From Debaryomyces hansenii CBS767 (lineage: Eukaryota; Ascomycota; Pichiomycetes; Serinales; Debaryomycetaceae): a stretch of 64,000 nt of DNA. Position numbers and translations under genes: made by a program. The stretch lies in contig NC_006048.2 in the NCBI RefSeq assembly GCF_000006445.2, positions 1,984,001 to 2,048,000 of the forward strand, in the 5' to 3' direction. Of this stretch, positions 40,351 through 50,377 are shown piece by piece (positions within the stretch are counted from its first letter, which is position 1; each line of letters begins with the position of its first letter). The notes below the pieces were generated by a model. The model was given only the letters and a program-made list of their open reading frames with translations, searched no databases and had not been told where the DNA came from.

Positions 40351-41253
40351 TTAATTGATCATTCTCATTGTTGTTTCAAACGCAGCGAATGTAGCACCAT
40401 TAGCTGGGGCAGCTCTTAAAATGGTTGGAACAAAGCCCTTGTAGAAACCCTTGATACCGTTCTTGATCCAAATGTCTCTTATGACACTCAATGATCCTCT
40501 GTAAGTTGGCTTACTCAAAGAGTCGGTTTGCAACTTAGATTTCACAACATCAACTGGATAGATACCACCCCATAATGCGTACCCAGATAAACCACCAAAA
40601 GCACATAATTTCCATCCTGGAATGTCGGTACGAACAATATCCTTCTTCTTTTCCAATTCCTTGCTTATAAGGGCTTCATATGTTGCAAAGTAGATACCTA
40701 AACCAACTGATTCTCTGAACAAAGTTGGTCCTATACCTTTAAATATACCTTGCATTAAACCACCAGTTTGGTATACCTTTTTAGCACAACCAATAGGCCC
40801 GCTGAACGACTTGTCAGCTCCGGTTTGGGTTTGCAATCTGATACGGATATGTTCGATTGGAGATGCTAAGAAACCGTTGGCAAAACCTGCGACTGCACCA
40901 CAATTGAAGTATTGTCCTAAACTTAAAGCTTGGCCGTCCAAAGCTCTATCGTAGTATCTCTTCATGAATTCATTCACTGAAAATTGCACAGAAACACATG
41001 CACCAACCCCAATTAATGGGGTTAATGTCCCTTTGTAGAACCCCATAGGACCTTCATTCGCAATCAACTTCTTCACAACATCTAATGCTCCAGTATATGT
41101 ACCTTCTGGGGCTGATTGCAATCTAACTTTAACTGTATCAAATGGTTGCCCCACCAAGACTTGAGTAATACCACCGATAGTACCACCAAACAAATCTTTA
41201 TAAACCTGGGAGTTCTCTTGTGTAAGTATTGGTTCCTCTAACTCGATCGTCAT
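40351..41253 (-). CDS. YMC1: Mitochondrial carrier, Ymc1/Ymc2-like
   Basis: A 300-residue mitochondrial carrier protein with three repeats, each with the PX[DE]XX[KR] signature: QPFDTVKVRLQ, SPIEHIRIRLQ and YPVDVVKSKLQ. Six membrane segments are expected. The SPIEHIRIRLQTQT second signature is the form found in Ymc1/Ymc2, inner-membrane carriers implicated in amino-acid (glutamate/glycine) handling. The exact substrate cannot be read from the sequence. Confidence 0.85.
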   Translation of the reverse strand: MTIELEEPILTQENSQVYKDLFGGTIGGITQVLVGQPFDTVKVRLQSAPEGTYTGALDVVKKLIANEGPMGFYKGTLTPLIGVGACVSVQFSVNEFMKRYYDRALDGQALSLGQYFNCGAVAGFANGFLASPIEHIRIRLQTQTGADKSFSGPIGCAKKVYQTGGLMQGIFKGIGPTLFRESVGLGIYFATYEALISKELEKKKDIVRTDIPGWKLCAFGGLSGYALWGGIYPVDVVKSKLQTDSLSKPTYRGSLSVIRDIWIKNGIKGFYKGFVPTILRAAPANGATFAAFETTMRMIN

Positions 41254-41446
41254 TCTGATTATAATATATGTATATATAACTTTCTATTACTATTGGTACA
41301 ATCTGATTCTTTTAACTAAATTCAAGCGAAAAATCTGAAAAATTATAGTGGAGAAGAAATTGACTCTTCTCATCGCTCAGAGTAAATATTGAGTTACAAA
41401 CGAAATATCACCGGAAGTTCTTACCATGCATTTTACTATATATTTC

Positions 41447-44256
41447 CTATTCATAAGTGCGAGTGGTTGCTCGGTCCTTATCACTATTTGCCAAAATGAG
41501 GCCATCAAAAGGATTCATGCCATTTTTTGCGTAGTATTGGCCTGTAGAATGAGCGGGTGCGGTGACACTTGCCCCACCGGTTATCGAATTAGCATTTAAC
41601 ATCGAATTGGAATGACCAGAGGGTGGTTCAGTCAGCGTAGGGGGACATGAAGGGTTGGGAAGTGGTGTACGCGTGGCAAACAGACCTTGCTGAGTATTCG
41701 CTAAAATTGGGTTACTCATCTGAACCAAGTTTGCCAGAGAATGCGAATGGACGGAATTTGGCATTGGAGGATGAGGAGATATAGGGGTGAATATGTTGGA
41801 AACACTGGCGATGGAAGGTAATTGGGGTGGAAGTGTAGACGTTGATGATGATAATGATTCAGAAGACATTGATCTGTATGACGAGGCCTCCAACATGATG
41901 GTGACATCTTTGGTAGTTTTGGTCAAATTAGCCATGAATGATCTAACGTCGTTCAAAATCGGCAAGTCCTTCATGACACCCTTAACGGAAGAAAATGTCT
42001 GGATGATTGCCTTTAGGAATAGATTAATATCGTCCCAGAATAGTTTTTTGGTTGTTTGTGAAGGATTATTTCTAATGGTGATTAGTTTGGTTTTAAGCCT
42101 TTTGGTGATGTCCATCGACGATACACATACATTAGTCAATTCCTTGACTTTAGTAGCTACTGTATGGTTATTGGACTGACCAGAAGTTGTAGAATTACTG
42201 ACGGCACTAGCTGTTGATGTTTTGCTAAGAGCTTTCGTTAACTCGCTGAAAACGATTTGAGCATTAGAAGTTGCAATTTCAATGCTCCCATATAGTTTTT
42301 CATCTATATCATCAGTGTCGCTCCCGATGTTGCTAGTGTTTATTGACAATGGTTTAGTTGAGTGTTTTGAATCCAAAGAAGGTGGTTGGCTAGTAGAAAT
42401 AGCATTTGAATATGTTGTGGTAGAAGCTTGTAATCCCAGGGTAGAAGCAAGTATTTTGTGAGCGTTCAATAGTTCATTGAACGAGCCATAAAGTGTCAAA
42501 TAAAGCATTCTGATAAAGCAAACATCGATTTTCATCACAAATGTTGAGAAGTTCTCACTTAATAAATCCATAATTGATTTAAACGAGGAAATGCAGGCAT
42601 GGAGATGAACGTTGATTTGATCGATATTATCACCATTCTCTTCAACTATTTCTAAATTCTCCACTAGAGAATCAATATTTGATTTTGTAGTGTACAAGTA
42701 GGAAACCATCTTAATGGTTATTTTCTTGTCAACGCAGAAACCTGTAAACCTACGCACAGAAGAATGAAGTTCACTGAAGGAGAAAAGAATCTTTCTAGAA
42801 GCTTTTATTAATGTTGCAGTATAAGCACTTTTCTTAGAACTAGTGTCTTTCAACTGGAATGACGTCCTCGACGGTGAAACATCACCTTTATGAGAGCCCG
42901 TCTTTGACGAAACTCTTAATGCAGACTTGCTGGCTGATTGAGGTACTTCATGTATTGTCTCGGAGGTGTCAAGATTATTCATTGATTGACTTATGCCACT
43001 TTTGTACTGCTGGCTCACACTATTATTCCTAGATGTAGATGATGAGTGAGGAACAGTGCTACCGGATGCAATGTTGACAGAAATGCTTTCATCAGTAGGT
43101 AATTCTTGTAAGGTAGAAAGTCGTCTAAAATAAGCTCCAGATTTATGTTCAGTATCGACCGTATCATTTTTCTCGAGAATCCTATCTATTTCTCTTAAAG
43201 TGTTAGACCTGGACCTATTACGGCTTGAAGTTCTACTTGTGGTAGGGGTGCTAGATGCTTGTGGGTATTGTGCATTTGCCTGCGTGCCCGGGTTCGTGGA
43301 GACCGTAGTGATTGAAGGAACTGGAGGAGGTGTTGATATGCTGAAAGCAGTTTGACTCGCAGATGCAGATAATGATTGTTGGGGCAATGGCAGGGGCGAG
43401 GAATATCCAGGAGCGAAACCTGAAAGTCCCCAAAATGGTATTGCGAGTCAGAAGAGTCATTGCTGGTATTGGAGGTATCATTAGATTTTGTTTCCTCGGG
43501 TTTTCTAATAATTAGCCCCATTCTTCTAGCAGCCCTCGATGCACTGGTTCTTGTTTCAGATATACTCTTTGACCTAGATATTGCGGGTGGTAAATGGGGT
43601 ACATGTTCCTGCTCCCTGAAAAGATCAGCTTGTTCAGCAAGCTTCATTTCCAATATTGAGCTATTTGTGTTAAGGTAATTTTTCAACTCATTCACCCAGT
43701 CAAGGTCAGGAGACTGCATTTGGAAGTTTCGTATTACTTCGGGAGATGGCATCACTAGCGGGTTCTCAGTCACTTCTATCAAATGCAAGCTGCCGAGCTT
43801 ACCGAGAACAGGTGGCAAATATTTGAACCTATTCTCTTTCAATGATAATACTCTCAAATTCTGAAGCCTGGCTACATTGGATGATGGCAATGTATACATC
43901 ATATTTTTTGACATGTCCAAAATCTCCAAATTTGGTATATCATCTATCACTTCAGGAAACACCGTGAACTTGTTATCATGGAGATCCAAATATCGAATGC
44001 TACTGGAAATTATCGAAAAATTATTGGGTAATTTAGTGAGCTGATTTCCCTGGAGCGACAACCTCTCGAGCTCCAAATACGGCTCATGTGAATGTAAAAA
44101 CTCATGGAGACACTCTATAACCTCCGACAATGTTACATTCGGTATTTCCTGTAAAATGTTGTTCAATTTCACGGCATTATTATATTTAATCTGTTCGAGC
44201 TGATCCTTGATCACCTGTAGTATATGTGACTTCTGCGATAGATACGGTTGATGCAT
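41447..44256 (-). CDS. SOG2: RAM-network LRR protein Sog2, with an apparent frameshift
   Basis: Two overlapping minus-strand frames together make one Sog2-like protein of about 935 residues. The first (44256 to about 43432) encodes leucine-rich repeats at residues 55-190 (for example LERLSLQGNQLTKLP and LRVLSLKENRFKYLP). The second (about 43431 to 41447) encodes the Ser/Thr-rich linker and the helical Sog2 domain. Sog2 acts with Cbk1, Mob2, Kic1, Hym1 and Tao3 in polarised growth and cell separation. The frame changes in a 4-A/4-C run at 43428-43435; restoring the frame needs one extra base there. No splice signals are present. A base error, a real strain mutation or a programmed shift are all possible; I favour the first. 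Confidence 0.8.
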
Positions 44257-44510
44257 GGTTCAAATATGTGTTGAAATCCTTAAAACCTTAACGTATGAAA
44301 TAATGAAGCGATTGGTGATTCATTAACACTGTCAATTATATAGCGGTACTAATGTATATTCATACAATATACAACAAAATACAGGTTTGATTCAGATCAA
44401 TAGATAAAAAAATTTGAGAGCATGTGTATTCTCAAGTTTACGCCAGAAATGATCAAATCTGAGCATATTGGTAGTAAGTATTATAGAAACAGCTACCATA
44501 TATACATTAT

Positions 44511-45263
44511 TTACAGTTTCAAGCCTTTGGCAAGAGCTTCAGACCTCTCCTGCCATACGGTTTTACCTGAGCAACTACAAACTTGTTTATCGTTCTCCCA
44601 AGCTCCAGCACTACGAGCGATGACCCCACACAACGAGTCTGGAGCAGTTTTGTCTTTCAACTTCGACAAGATGACACTTCTGCCGATCAAGTCAGATATA
44701 TTTAAGTCAGCATGTAGAAAACCTTGACCAGCGTACAAAGAGCCTTCTTCGACGGTAGGAGAGGCGGCTCCAAGCGAATTTATGGTTGTAGATTCAGAAA
44801 CAGGTTGGTCAACTTCCAACGGACCTAACGGGTAGAAACATTCACCAGTGGACAAAGCACCCTTGGACAAATTGCCTGATTTACGAATGGATGGGTAGTA
44901 TACACCTTGGGGCAAACCATTGACAGTTAAATCAACGACTAGGTCATTGGCACCCACGCTCACAATTCTGGCCAAACCTTTAACTGGTTGTTGAATATCT
45001 TTAGGATCAAACGACTCCAAAATACACACGGCCGCCGAATTGGGAGCTCCTGTACCACGTATGATAGCATCCTTTCCGGTACTCTGAATAGCTTTCACGA
45101 TTTCGGATGGTGGCACCGACCCCTCTGTGGTGACCAAGTTTGATTTTAAATCAATGTCATATTTAGATATACCGTTCAACGACTTTAATGACAGTGATAC
45201 GGAATCAACACACGATTGACATTCCATAGGAACAGCAAACACAATTTCAAACGATTTCGTCAT
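44511..45263 (-). CDS. CCS1: Copper chaperone for superoxide dismutase
   Basis: A 250-residue protein with the Ccs1 three-domain layout: an Atx1-like domain with MECQSC (Met13-Cys18), a central SOD-like domain (about 75-220; ends in the PDSLCGVIARSAG segment that contains the conserved Cys), and a short C-terminal domain with CSC (about 229-231). It delivers copper to Sod1 and forms its disulfide, in the cytosol and mitochondrial intermembrane space. All known copper-binding Cys residues are in place. Confidence 0.95.
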   Translation of the reverse strand: MTKSFEIVFAVPMECQSCVDSVSLSLKSLNGISKYDIDLKSNLVTTEGSVPPSEIVKAIQSTGKDAIIRGTGAPNSAAVCILESFDPKDIQQPVKGLARIVSVGANDLVVDLTVNGLPQGVYYPSIRKSGNLSKGALSTGECFYPLGPLEVDQPVSESTTINSLGAASPTVEEGSLYAGQGFLHADLNISDLIGRSVILSKLKDKTAPDSLCGVIARSAGAWENDKQVCSCSGKTVWQERSEALAKGLKL

Positions 45264-45483
45264 GTTTTAATGCCTAGTTTCTTGAAAAAAAGACTTATTG
45301 AACATATATTGTAGAATTACTAATCGATCGCGATTCATATTCATATTGGACTATGTTGAGTAAATTTCACAACCAATATAGAAATCTAATTAGCTCTACA
45401 ATATGGGCCAATAATACTGTAATATATGTATATATATAGATATCTAAATACAAACTATTGCCAGACTAATTATTACAGGGCTT

Positions 45484-47775
45484 CTAGATTTTTAAACTAC
45501 TCATACGACGACGGTTAGTTGGAATTTGGTCGTCGATCTTTGTACAAACCCAGGTTGACGCATACATGTTGATTCTGTCAATCGAAATACCGGTATCTCT
45601 AATACCAGCAGCCTTACAGGTGAAGCCGAGGTCTTCGAACGTTTTAATGTACCATGGGTTTGTAGAAGCAGATCTCAATAAGACTCTGCCATTGGTGTTT
45701 AAACAGCTTTTCAAAGCAGTTATTTCGTTCAAAGCATCTTCACCGTTTGGATCGAACCAGTCCATATGATCCATAATGATTGCAATGGATAACGATTTCT
45801 TGCTCAATCTAGCAAAAACATCGTTAAGCATGTCTGTATGTAACCTTATATTGTCAATTGGTGCCTCTTTAGACTTTCTGTTGATAGTGGTTAGGCTTTT
45901 ATAACCTTTTTCTGTCAAATAATCAGGGCAATTTTGGGGGGTATACTTACCTTTCAATGTCAAGTAGTAGAAATAGTTATCTTCAGATATAAGTGATCTT
46001 TTAATGACTGGGTCGAAGGTATCGACGACGTATTTTAAAATAGAATTGCCCATCATTGCAGCTTGGTTAGCAGGAACACCCAATGCCTTCCATAAAAATA
46101 TAGGGTTACCTATAAGCAAGGAACTGACGAATGGGTTAAATAAGGTTGGCTTGATGTTTTCATTCCAAATCCTCTGTTGTTCTTCCAATGTGTCACACTC
46201 ACAGAGCATGTCAACATACTTGGTAATACCGCAGATCTTAAACACCCATTTTGCCAATCTTAATGCCCACCTGGTGGAACCTGTATCATACAATCCCTTT
46301 CCTTTAGGATTGAATGTCTTGTCCCCCCTGTCCATCCAATATTGGAAAGTGTTGGAGGAGACATGGGGACTCAATTTGTCAACTAATAAATCCTTAAAGT
46401 TTTTAATTTTACCTTCACCAAAAATAGACCATATCTGATTCTTCGATAAGGCTCTAAATGAGGCAAGTTTCAATTCTAAGAGATGGTTTTGACATGGATT
46501 CAAATCAACGGCATGTATTCTCTTTGGAGGATTTGGCAAAGTGGCGTAGGACAAGATGTTGTCCCCAGCAGAAGTGATAGCCAAAACGGTATCCTCTGAA
46601 GTAAACTTCAAGATGTTATGATCCTCACGAGGATCTTCCCAAGTAAATGCATACACATATTGATTTTTAAACTGTAAATATTGATCTCTAATTTCATCGA
46701 AGTATACTCTCCAGATTTCTCTTTGGTAGTAGATAGATGGGTAAGGCAAATTTTTTTGGAAATTCATGAGGGCAGCCTCGTGACCCTTAGATATAGGAAT
46801 ATCGATATCTTTGTTCTTATCATCAGAAGGAGCAAGATATGGGGATTCAGTTGCCAAACAATTGATTCTATTTAATAAAGATGACGATTTTGATTTGTCA
46901 CAGCCAACCCAAATATAATACGGAATACGTCCCAATTTGTTATTGTAGCAGTTGAGGGATTTGATGGTACCAAATTTGTACTCAAGATAATGTCTTCTCG
47001 ACAGGTCTAAAAAAACCTTATCGGCTTCAAACCAAATACGCCAGAAGTTCCTCAAGACCCATGGGATGTTTCTATTAACAATACCTCCTAAGGTATTCAC
47101 TCTACCAACCGAAGACTCCTCGGTTTGCACACCGAAGTCTACACAGGCGATAACACCTGTTTTGTCTAATAACTTGACAGCATGATCAACAGCACCATGG
47201 AAAGTTGGAATCATAGACAATGAGTAGGAGAAGGTCACCAAATCGGCCTTTTCATACCCAATACCGAAATCACAAGCATCTGCAACTAGAACATGCACAT
47301 TGCTCCATCTCTTATCAGCGAACCTTTTTTTCGCAACTTCGCACAACGATGGTGATAAATCAACAAGATAAACAGCCTTGAAATTCTTGGAGATCGACAT
47401 TACCTGGTCCATGTACTCGATATTGGAGCCAGTTCCCCCTCCAATGTCTACCCACACAAGATCTTTCTTCTTAGAGAGATGTGCGGTGGCCAACCTCAAG
47501 CATTCTTTACGTCCTTTTAACAATACTTCTCTAGTCTTATCATACACATGTGCCTGGTTTTTATAGAAAAGTTCTAACGACTGTTGTTGCTCAGTGGGCT
47601 TTTTCGTTACCTTAGTTATGATAGGCTTGACGAAGCATGCCCAAGCAAACACCAAGGCTGAGTGAACTTTTTCATTGATCCTAGATATCACCAAAACAGC
47701 ACAAACGAGCGAGATGCTGGTGAAAATACACACATTGGAGAAACCAATTGGTTGTTCAATAATTATTTCTAACAT
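45484..47775 (-). CDS. BTA1: Betaine lipid synthase Bta1 (DGTS synthase)
   Basis: A 763-residue bifunctional enzyme. After an N-terminal membrane segment (about 15-33), the first half is a SAM methyltransferase of BtaB type (VDIGGGTGSN near 108-117), which methylates the head-group amine. The second half is BtaA-like (YAFTWEDPRED near 375-385, then TSAGDNILSYA), which transfers the homoserine moiety from SAM to diacylglycerol. The product, DGTS, is a phosphorus-free membrane lipid replacing phosphatidylcholine under phosphate shortage in several fungi. S. cerevisiae lacks this gene. Two CACGTT sites upstream fit Pho4 control. Confidence 0.93.
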   Translation of the reverse strand: MLEIIIEQPIGFSNVCIFTSISLVCAVLVISRINEKVHSALVFAWACFVKPIITKVTKKPTEQQQSLELFYKNQAHVYDKTREVLLKGRKECLRLATAHLSKKKDLVWVDIGGGTGSNIEYMDQVMSISKNFKAVYLVDLSPSLCEVAKKRFADKRWSNVHVLVADACDFGIGYEKADLVTFSYSLSMIPTFHGAVDHAVKLLDKTGVIACVDFGVQTEESSVGRVNTLGGIVNRNIPWVLRNFWRIWFEADKVFLDLSRRHYLEYKFGTIKSLNCYNNKLGRIPYYIWVGCDKSKSSSLLNRINCLATESPYLAPSDDKNKDIDIPISKGHEAALMNFQKNLPYPSIYYQREIWRVYFDEIRDQYLQFKNQYVYAFTWEDPREDHNILKFTSEDTVLAITSAGDNILSYATLPNPPKRIHAVDLNPCQNHLLELKLASFRALSKNQIWSIFGEGKIKNFKDLLVDKLSPHVSSNTFQYWMDRGDKTFNPKGKGLYDTGSTRWALRLAKWVFKICGITKYVDMLCECDTLEEQQRIWNENIKPTLFNPFVSSLLIGNPIFLWKALGVPANQAAMMGNSILKYVVDTFDPVIKRSLISEDNYFYYLTLKGKYTPQNCPDYLTEKGYKSLTTINRKSKEAPIDNIRLHTDMLNDVFARLSKKSLSIAIIMDHMDWFDPNGEDALNEITALKSCLNTNGRVLLRSASTNPWYIKTFEDLGFTCKAAGIRDTGISIDRINMYASTWVCTKIDDQIPTNRRRMSSLKI

Positions 47776-48268
47776 ATTGAAGTTCTAATGGTTAAGGGGA
47801 GCTCATATTGGTGCCTTATGGATCAAGAGCACTATTTATATACCCAGTTAAAATGGCTGTTAAATTCTCTCGGGTGCGCACATGTACACAAAGAACGTGG
47901 TTGTAAACGTGGAAAACTGGGTTAATGGACCAGATGATAGTTCAAAGACTCAGGAGTACGTGTCTATTGTTTAATATCAGGTTGCACCTTTGCGTGTTCA
48001 AACGGGTAAAATAATCATGAAAACGTACATGTAGATGCTAGTGTAGGTGTCATCAACGGTATTTAAAGCGCATTGTTATTGATTTTATGAGCTAATGAAA
48101 TATATATTCGAACAGAGAGTATGGAAATAAGTAACTGATAACAATTATTAGTACCACATAGATATAGGTATATAGGGCAAAAGAGACCAGTTGTTATTTA
48201 TGTATCGAATGTGTTGATGATATGAAAATTAATGTTCGCATCGTTGGGGTGTATCGAGAACAAGGAAA
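47776..48268. promoter_or_regulatory. BTA1 upstream region with two Pho4-like sites
   Basis: Two direct copies of AACGTG (CACGTT on the gene's strand) lie at 47894-47899 and 47906-47911, 119-137 bp before the BTA1 start codon. Pho4 binds CACGTG and CACGTT. The remaining DNA to 48268 is the 3' side of ARO7 and shows nothing recognisable. Confidence 0.5.
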
Positions 48269-49072
48269 TTACTCGTACTTGGCCAATTCTTCCTCTGATT
48301 CATCTTCAAGTCTCCTGAGTAAGTAATCCACTTCCACAACCTTTGTCAAAGGGATAACAAAGTCCTTGTAAATTTTGGCGATAATTTCGGGTTGGATTTT
48401 TGATTGAGGGTTCTGCGAGTATTTCAACGATGGGTCCACCCCGTATGAATGGCCCTTTTCAATCAAACGGTCTAAAATTTTAGCCTCAACAGCTGAGTTA
48501 GTGATGGACGCCTCAATAGCTTTTACATCTTTAGCTCTGATGAGTTTGATATACATAGCTTTGTCCGATTGATATTTAGCCTCTGCTACAAACTTTCCGA
48601 AATGTATTCTTCTCGACAAAGTCTGTAAGCAATTGACATCACAAACCGATACTGATCCCAAGTTCTCTTGTTGTTCACCAGTCTTGCAGGAGATCTGCGG
48701 TACAATTTGTTCAACATATGTCTTCAAGATTTGATCATTGGCAGTGACTTCGTCTGAGTATGATGCAAGAATCTTGGGGTACTTTATTGAAGGTAAGAAA
48801 GAGGGTAAAAGTTCGCTAGGAAAGAAAGGAGTTTCATCCGGAGCTTCGTATCTTCTAACCTGTGAATGAGTCTTTTCCATTTGCAATAAAGACCATGCCA
48901 AAAAAGACCTATTGAAGTTAGGAATTTGGAATTTGTTAGGTTCGTAGACGGAAGGTGACGAGTAAAACTGAGATCTTTCGATCAAATCAAAGACTATCGA
49001 GTCTTCCATCCTCATAAGAGCGTGGCGGATATTGTTCAAATCCAATACGGTTTCTGGTTTCATAAAATCCAT
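48269..49072 (-). CDS. ARO7: Chorismate mutase
   Basis: A 267-residue protein from the ATG at 49072, where the sequence begins MDFMKPETVLDLNNIRHALMRMEDSI, the Aro7 start. Conserved catalytic residues are present: Arg in NIRHAL, and Arg/Lys in LSRRIHFGKFVAEAKYQ. The central PNFNRSFLAWSLLQMEKTHSQVRRYEAPDETPFFP block is the family signature. It converts chorismate to prephenate in Phe/Tyr synthesis and is inhibited by Tyr and activated by Trp. The frame is open for 34 more codons to an ATG at 49174; that extension is basic and lacks acidic residues, so a mitochondrial isoform is conceivable, but the shorter start fits the family. Confidence 0.92.
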   Translation of the reverse strand: MDFMKPETVLDLNNIRHALMRMEDSIVFDLIERSQFYSSPSVYEPNKFQIPNFNRSFLAWSLLQMEKTHSQVRRYEAPDETPFFPSELLPSFLPSIKYPKILASYSDEVTANDQILKTYVEQIVPQISCKTGEQQENLGSVSVCDVNCLQTLSRRIHFGKFVAEAKYQSDKAMYIKLIRAKDVKAIEASITNSAVEAKILDRLIEKGHSYGVDPSLKYSQNPQSKIQPEIIAKIYKDFVIPLTKVVEVDYLLRRLEDESEEELAKYE

Positions 49073-49267
49073 TTTGACTATGTGGTTTAGTCTAGTTTTC
49101 ATCAATGAACTCAATTCAAGTTTACTTATTTGCGGACGAGATTTTGAAAAATATCGACCAGCGATGCGGGACATAAAGAATACAAAATGGGTTTATCAAA
49201 TTCATTGTCTAAAGACATCATATAAAACGTATACATTATTCATGGTTCATTAATCATTCTATCAGTG

Positions 49268-50167
49268 CTAGAACTTATCGACTTGCTGCTGGGCGTACTT
49301 TCTTAAAACTCTGCTATCTTCATTCTTAAGTTTTTCAAAATTTGCATCATCGGCATTTACAAAAGCGGATCTTCTCTGTAACAAAAACCGCCTGATTCTC
49401 AGGAAACGAGTAGTATCTTCTCCATAGTTGTCTTGGCTTCTTTGCAAGTCTTGCATTGATCTCAAGTTCAGTAGCGTGTTCTGACGCTGCACTTCTTTCG
49501 TTTTGTTCAACGCAAGCATTACTTCCAATCCAGACGTAAGACCTACAACGGCAAGGACTCCGGCGAGGATCTTATACTTGTTTTTGTTTAGTTCTTCCTT
49601 TGTGGGTGGTTTACGTTTAAATTTCATCTTGTAGTAATCTTCCCAAGTCCCAGCTCGCCAGAACTCCTCGTCATTCTCAAATTTATATTTCTGCCTATGG
49701 GCGTTGGCCATACGGTACGAATCCCATGACGTACTCTTCTGTGTCAGATATGAATCCCACGACGTGCCCTTATATCTATTGTACGCCGTTCTTCTTCTTG
49801 GGTCTTTCAAAAGTTCGTAAGCAGTCATTATCTGATCAAATCTATCCCTTTTCATCTGCAGTGTCAATGGCTGCTGCTTGGAATCAAGGATTTCGATATT
49901 ACTTGATATGTCAGGATGATAAATCTTCACGTAGTTGGAGTGTATTCTCTTCAAAATCTTATTGAATTCCAACACAGAAAGATTCTCATCCTTCGGATCA
50001 ATTTGAAATATTTCGTAAGGTGTAGGCTTCTTTGAAGTGGGCCAAGGCTGTAAATTGTTCTTAGAATGATGGTCTATAGGTTCGCTCGCAGTGGCATATG
50101 TTCTAACCATAATCAAATTGCTACGAATATATGACCTTCGCATAATGCAATGGATATTAACTACCAT
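49268..50167 (-). CDS. JID1: Mitochondrial J-domain protein, Jid1-like
   Basis: A 299-residue protein with a basic Ser-rich presequence, a J domain at about residues 48-130 carrying the HPD motif (KIYHPDIS), and a membrane segment near 203-220 (YKILAGVLAVVGLTSGLEVML) followed by a basic Arg-rich tail. The layout matches S. cerevisiae Jid1, an inner-membrane J-protein of unclear role. A small internal duplication TSWDSY...TSWDSY occurs near residues 134-152. Assignment to Jid1 is likely but other mitochondrial J-proteins were not excluded. Confidence 0.75.
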   Translation of the reverse strand: MVVNIHCIMRRSYIRSNLIMVRTYATASEPIDHHSKNNLQPWPTSKKPTPYEIFQIDPKDENLSVLEFNKILKRIHSNYVKIYHPDISSNIEILDSKQQPLTLQMKRDRFDQIMTAYELLKDPRRRTAYNRYKGTSWDSYLTQKSTSWDSYRMANAHRQKYKFENDEEFWRAGTWEDYYKMKFKRKPPTKEELNKNKYKILAGVLAVVGLTSGLEVMLALNKTKEVQRQNTLLNLRSMQDLQRSQDNYGEDTTRFLRIRRFLLQRRSAFVNADDANFEKLKNEDSRVLRKYAQQQVDKF

Positions 50168-50377
50168 CCTGATACTTGATTCTCAATATCCTGACTATCT
50201 GTTGTAGCGTATCCTTCTTTACTGACAATTTAATTAAAAAGTAGTAAATAGCGGTTTAAATCCATATCGGATTCCGTCACACAAATTGCTCTGTCACTTT
50301 TATTAGGTATGATTCATTATATAAGTCTACTTAAAAATATTTAGTATACGATAGTTAGGATGGGGGCTTGAAACACA

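Noticed and set aside
43428..43435. Intron as explanation of the SOG2 frame break
   Set aside because: No GTATGT/GTAAGT donor and no TACTAAC branch site in the overlap, unlike the two real introns in this window.
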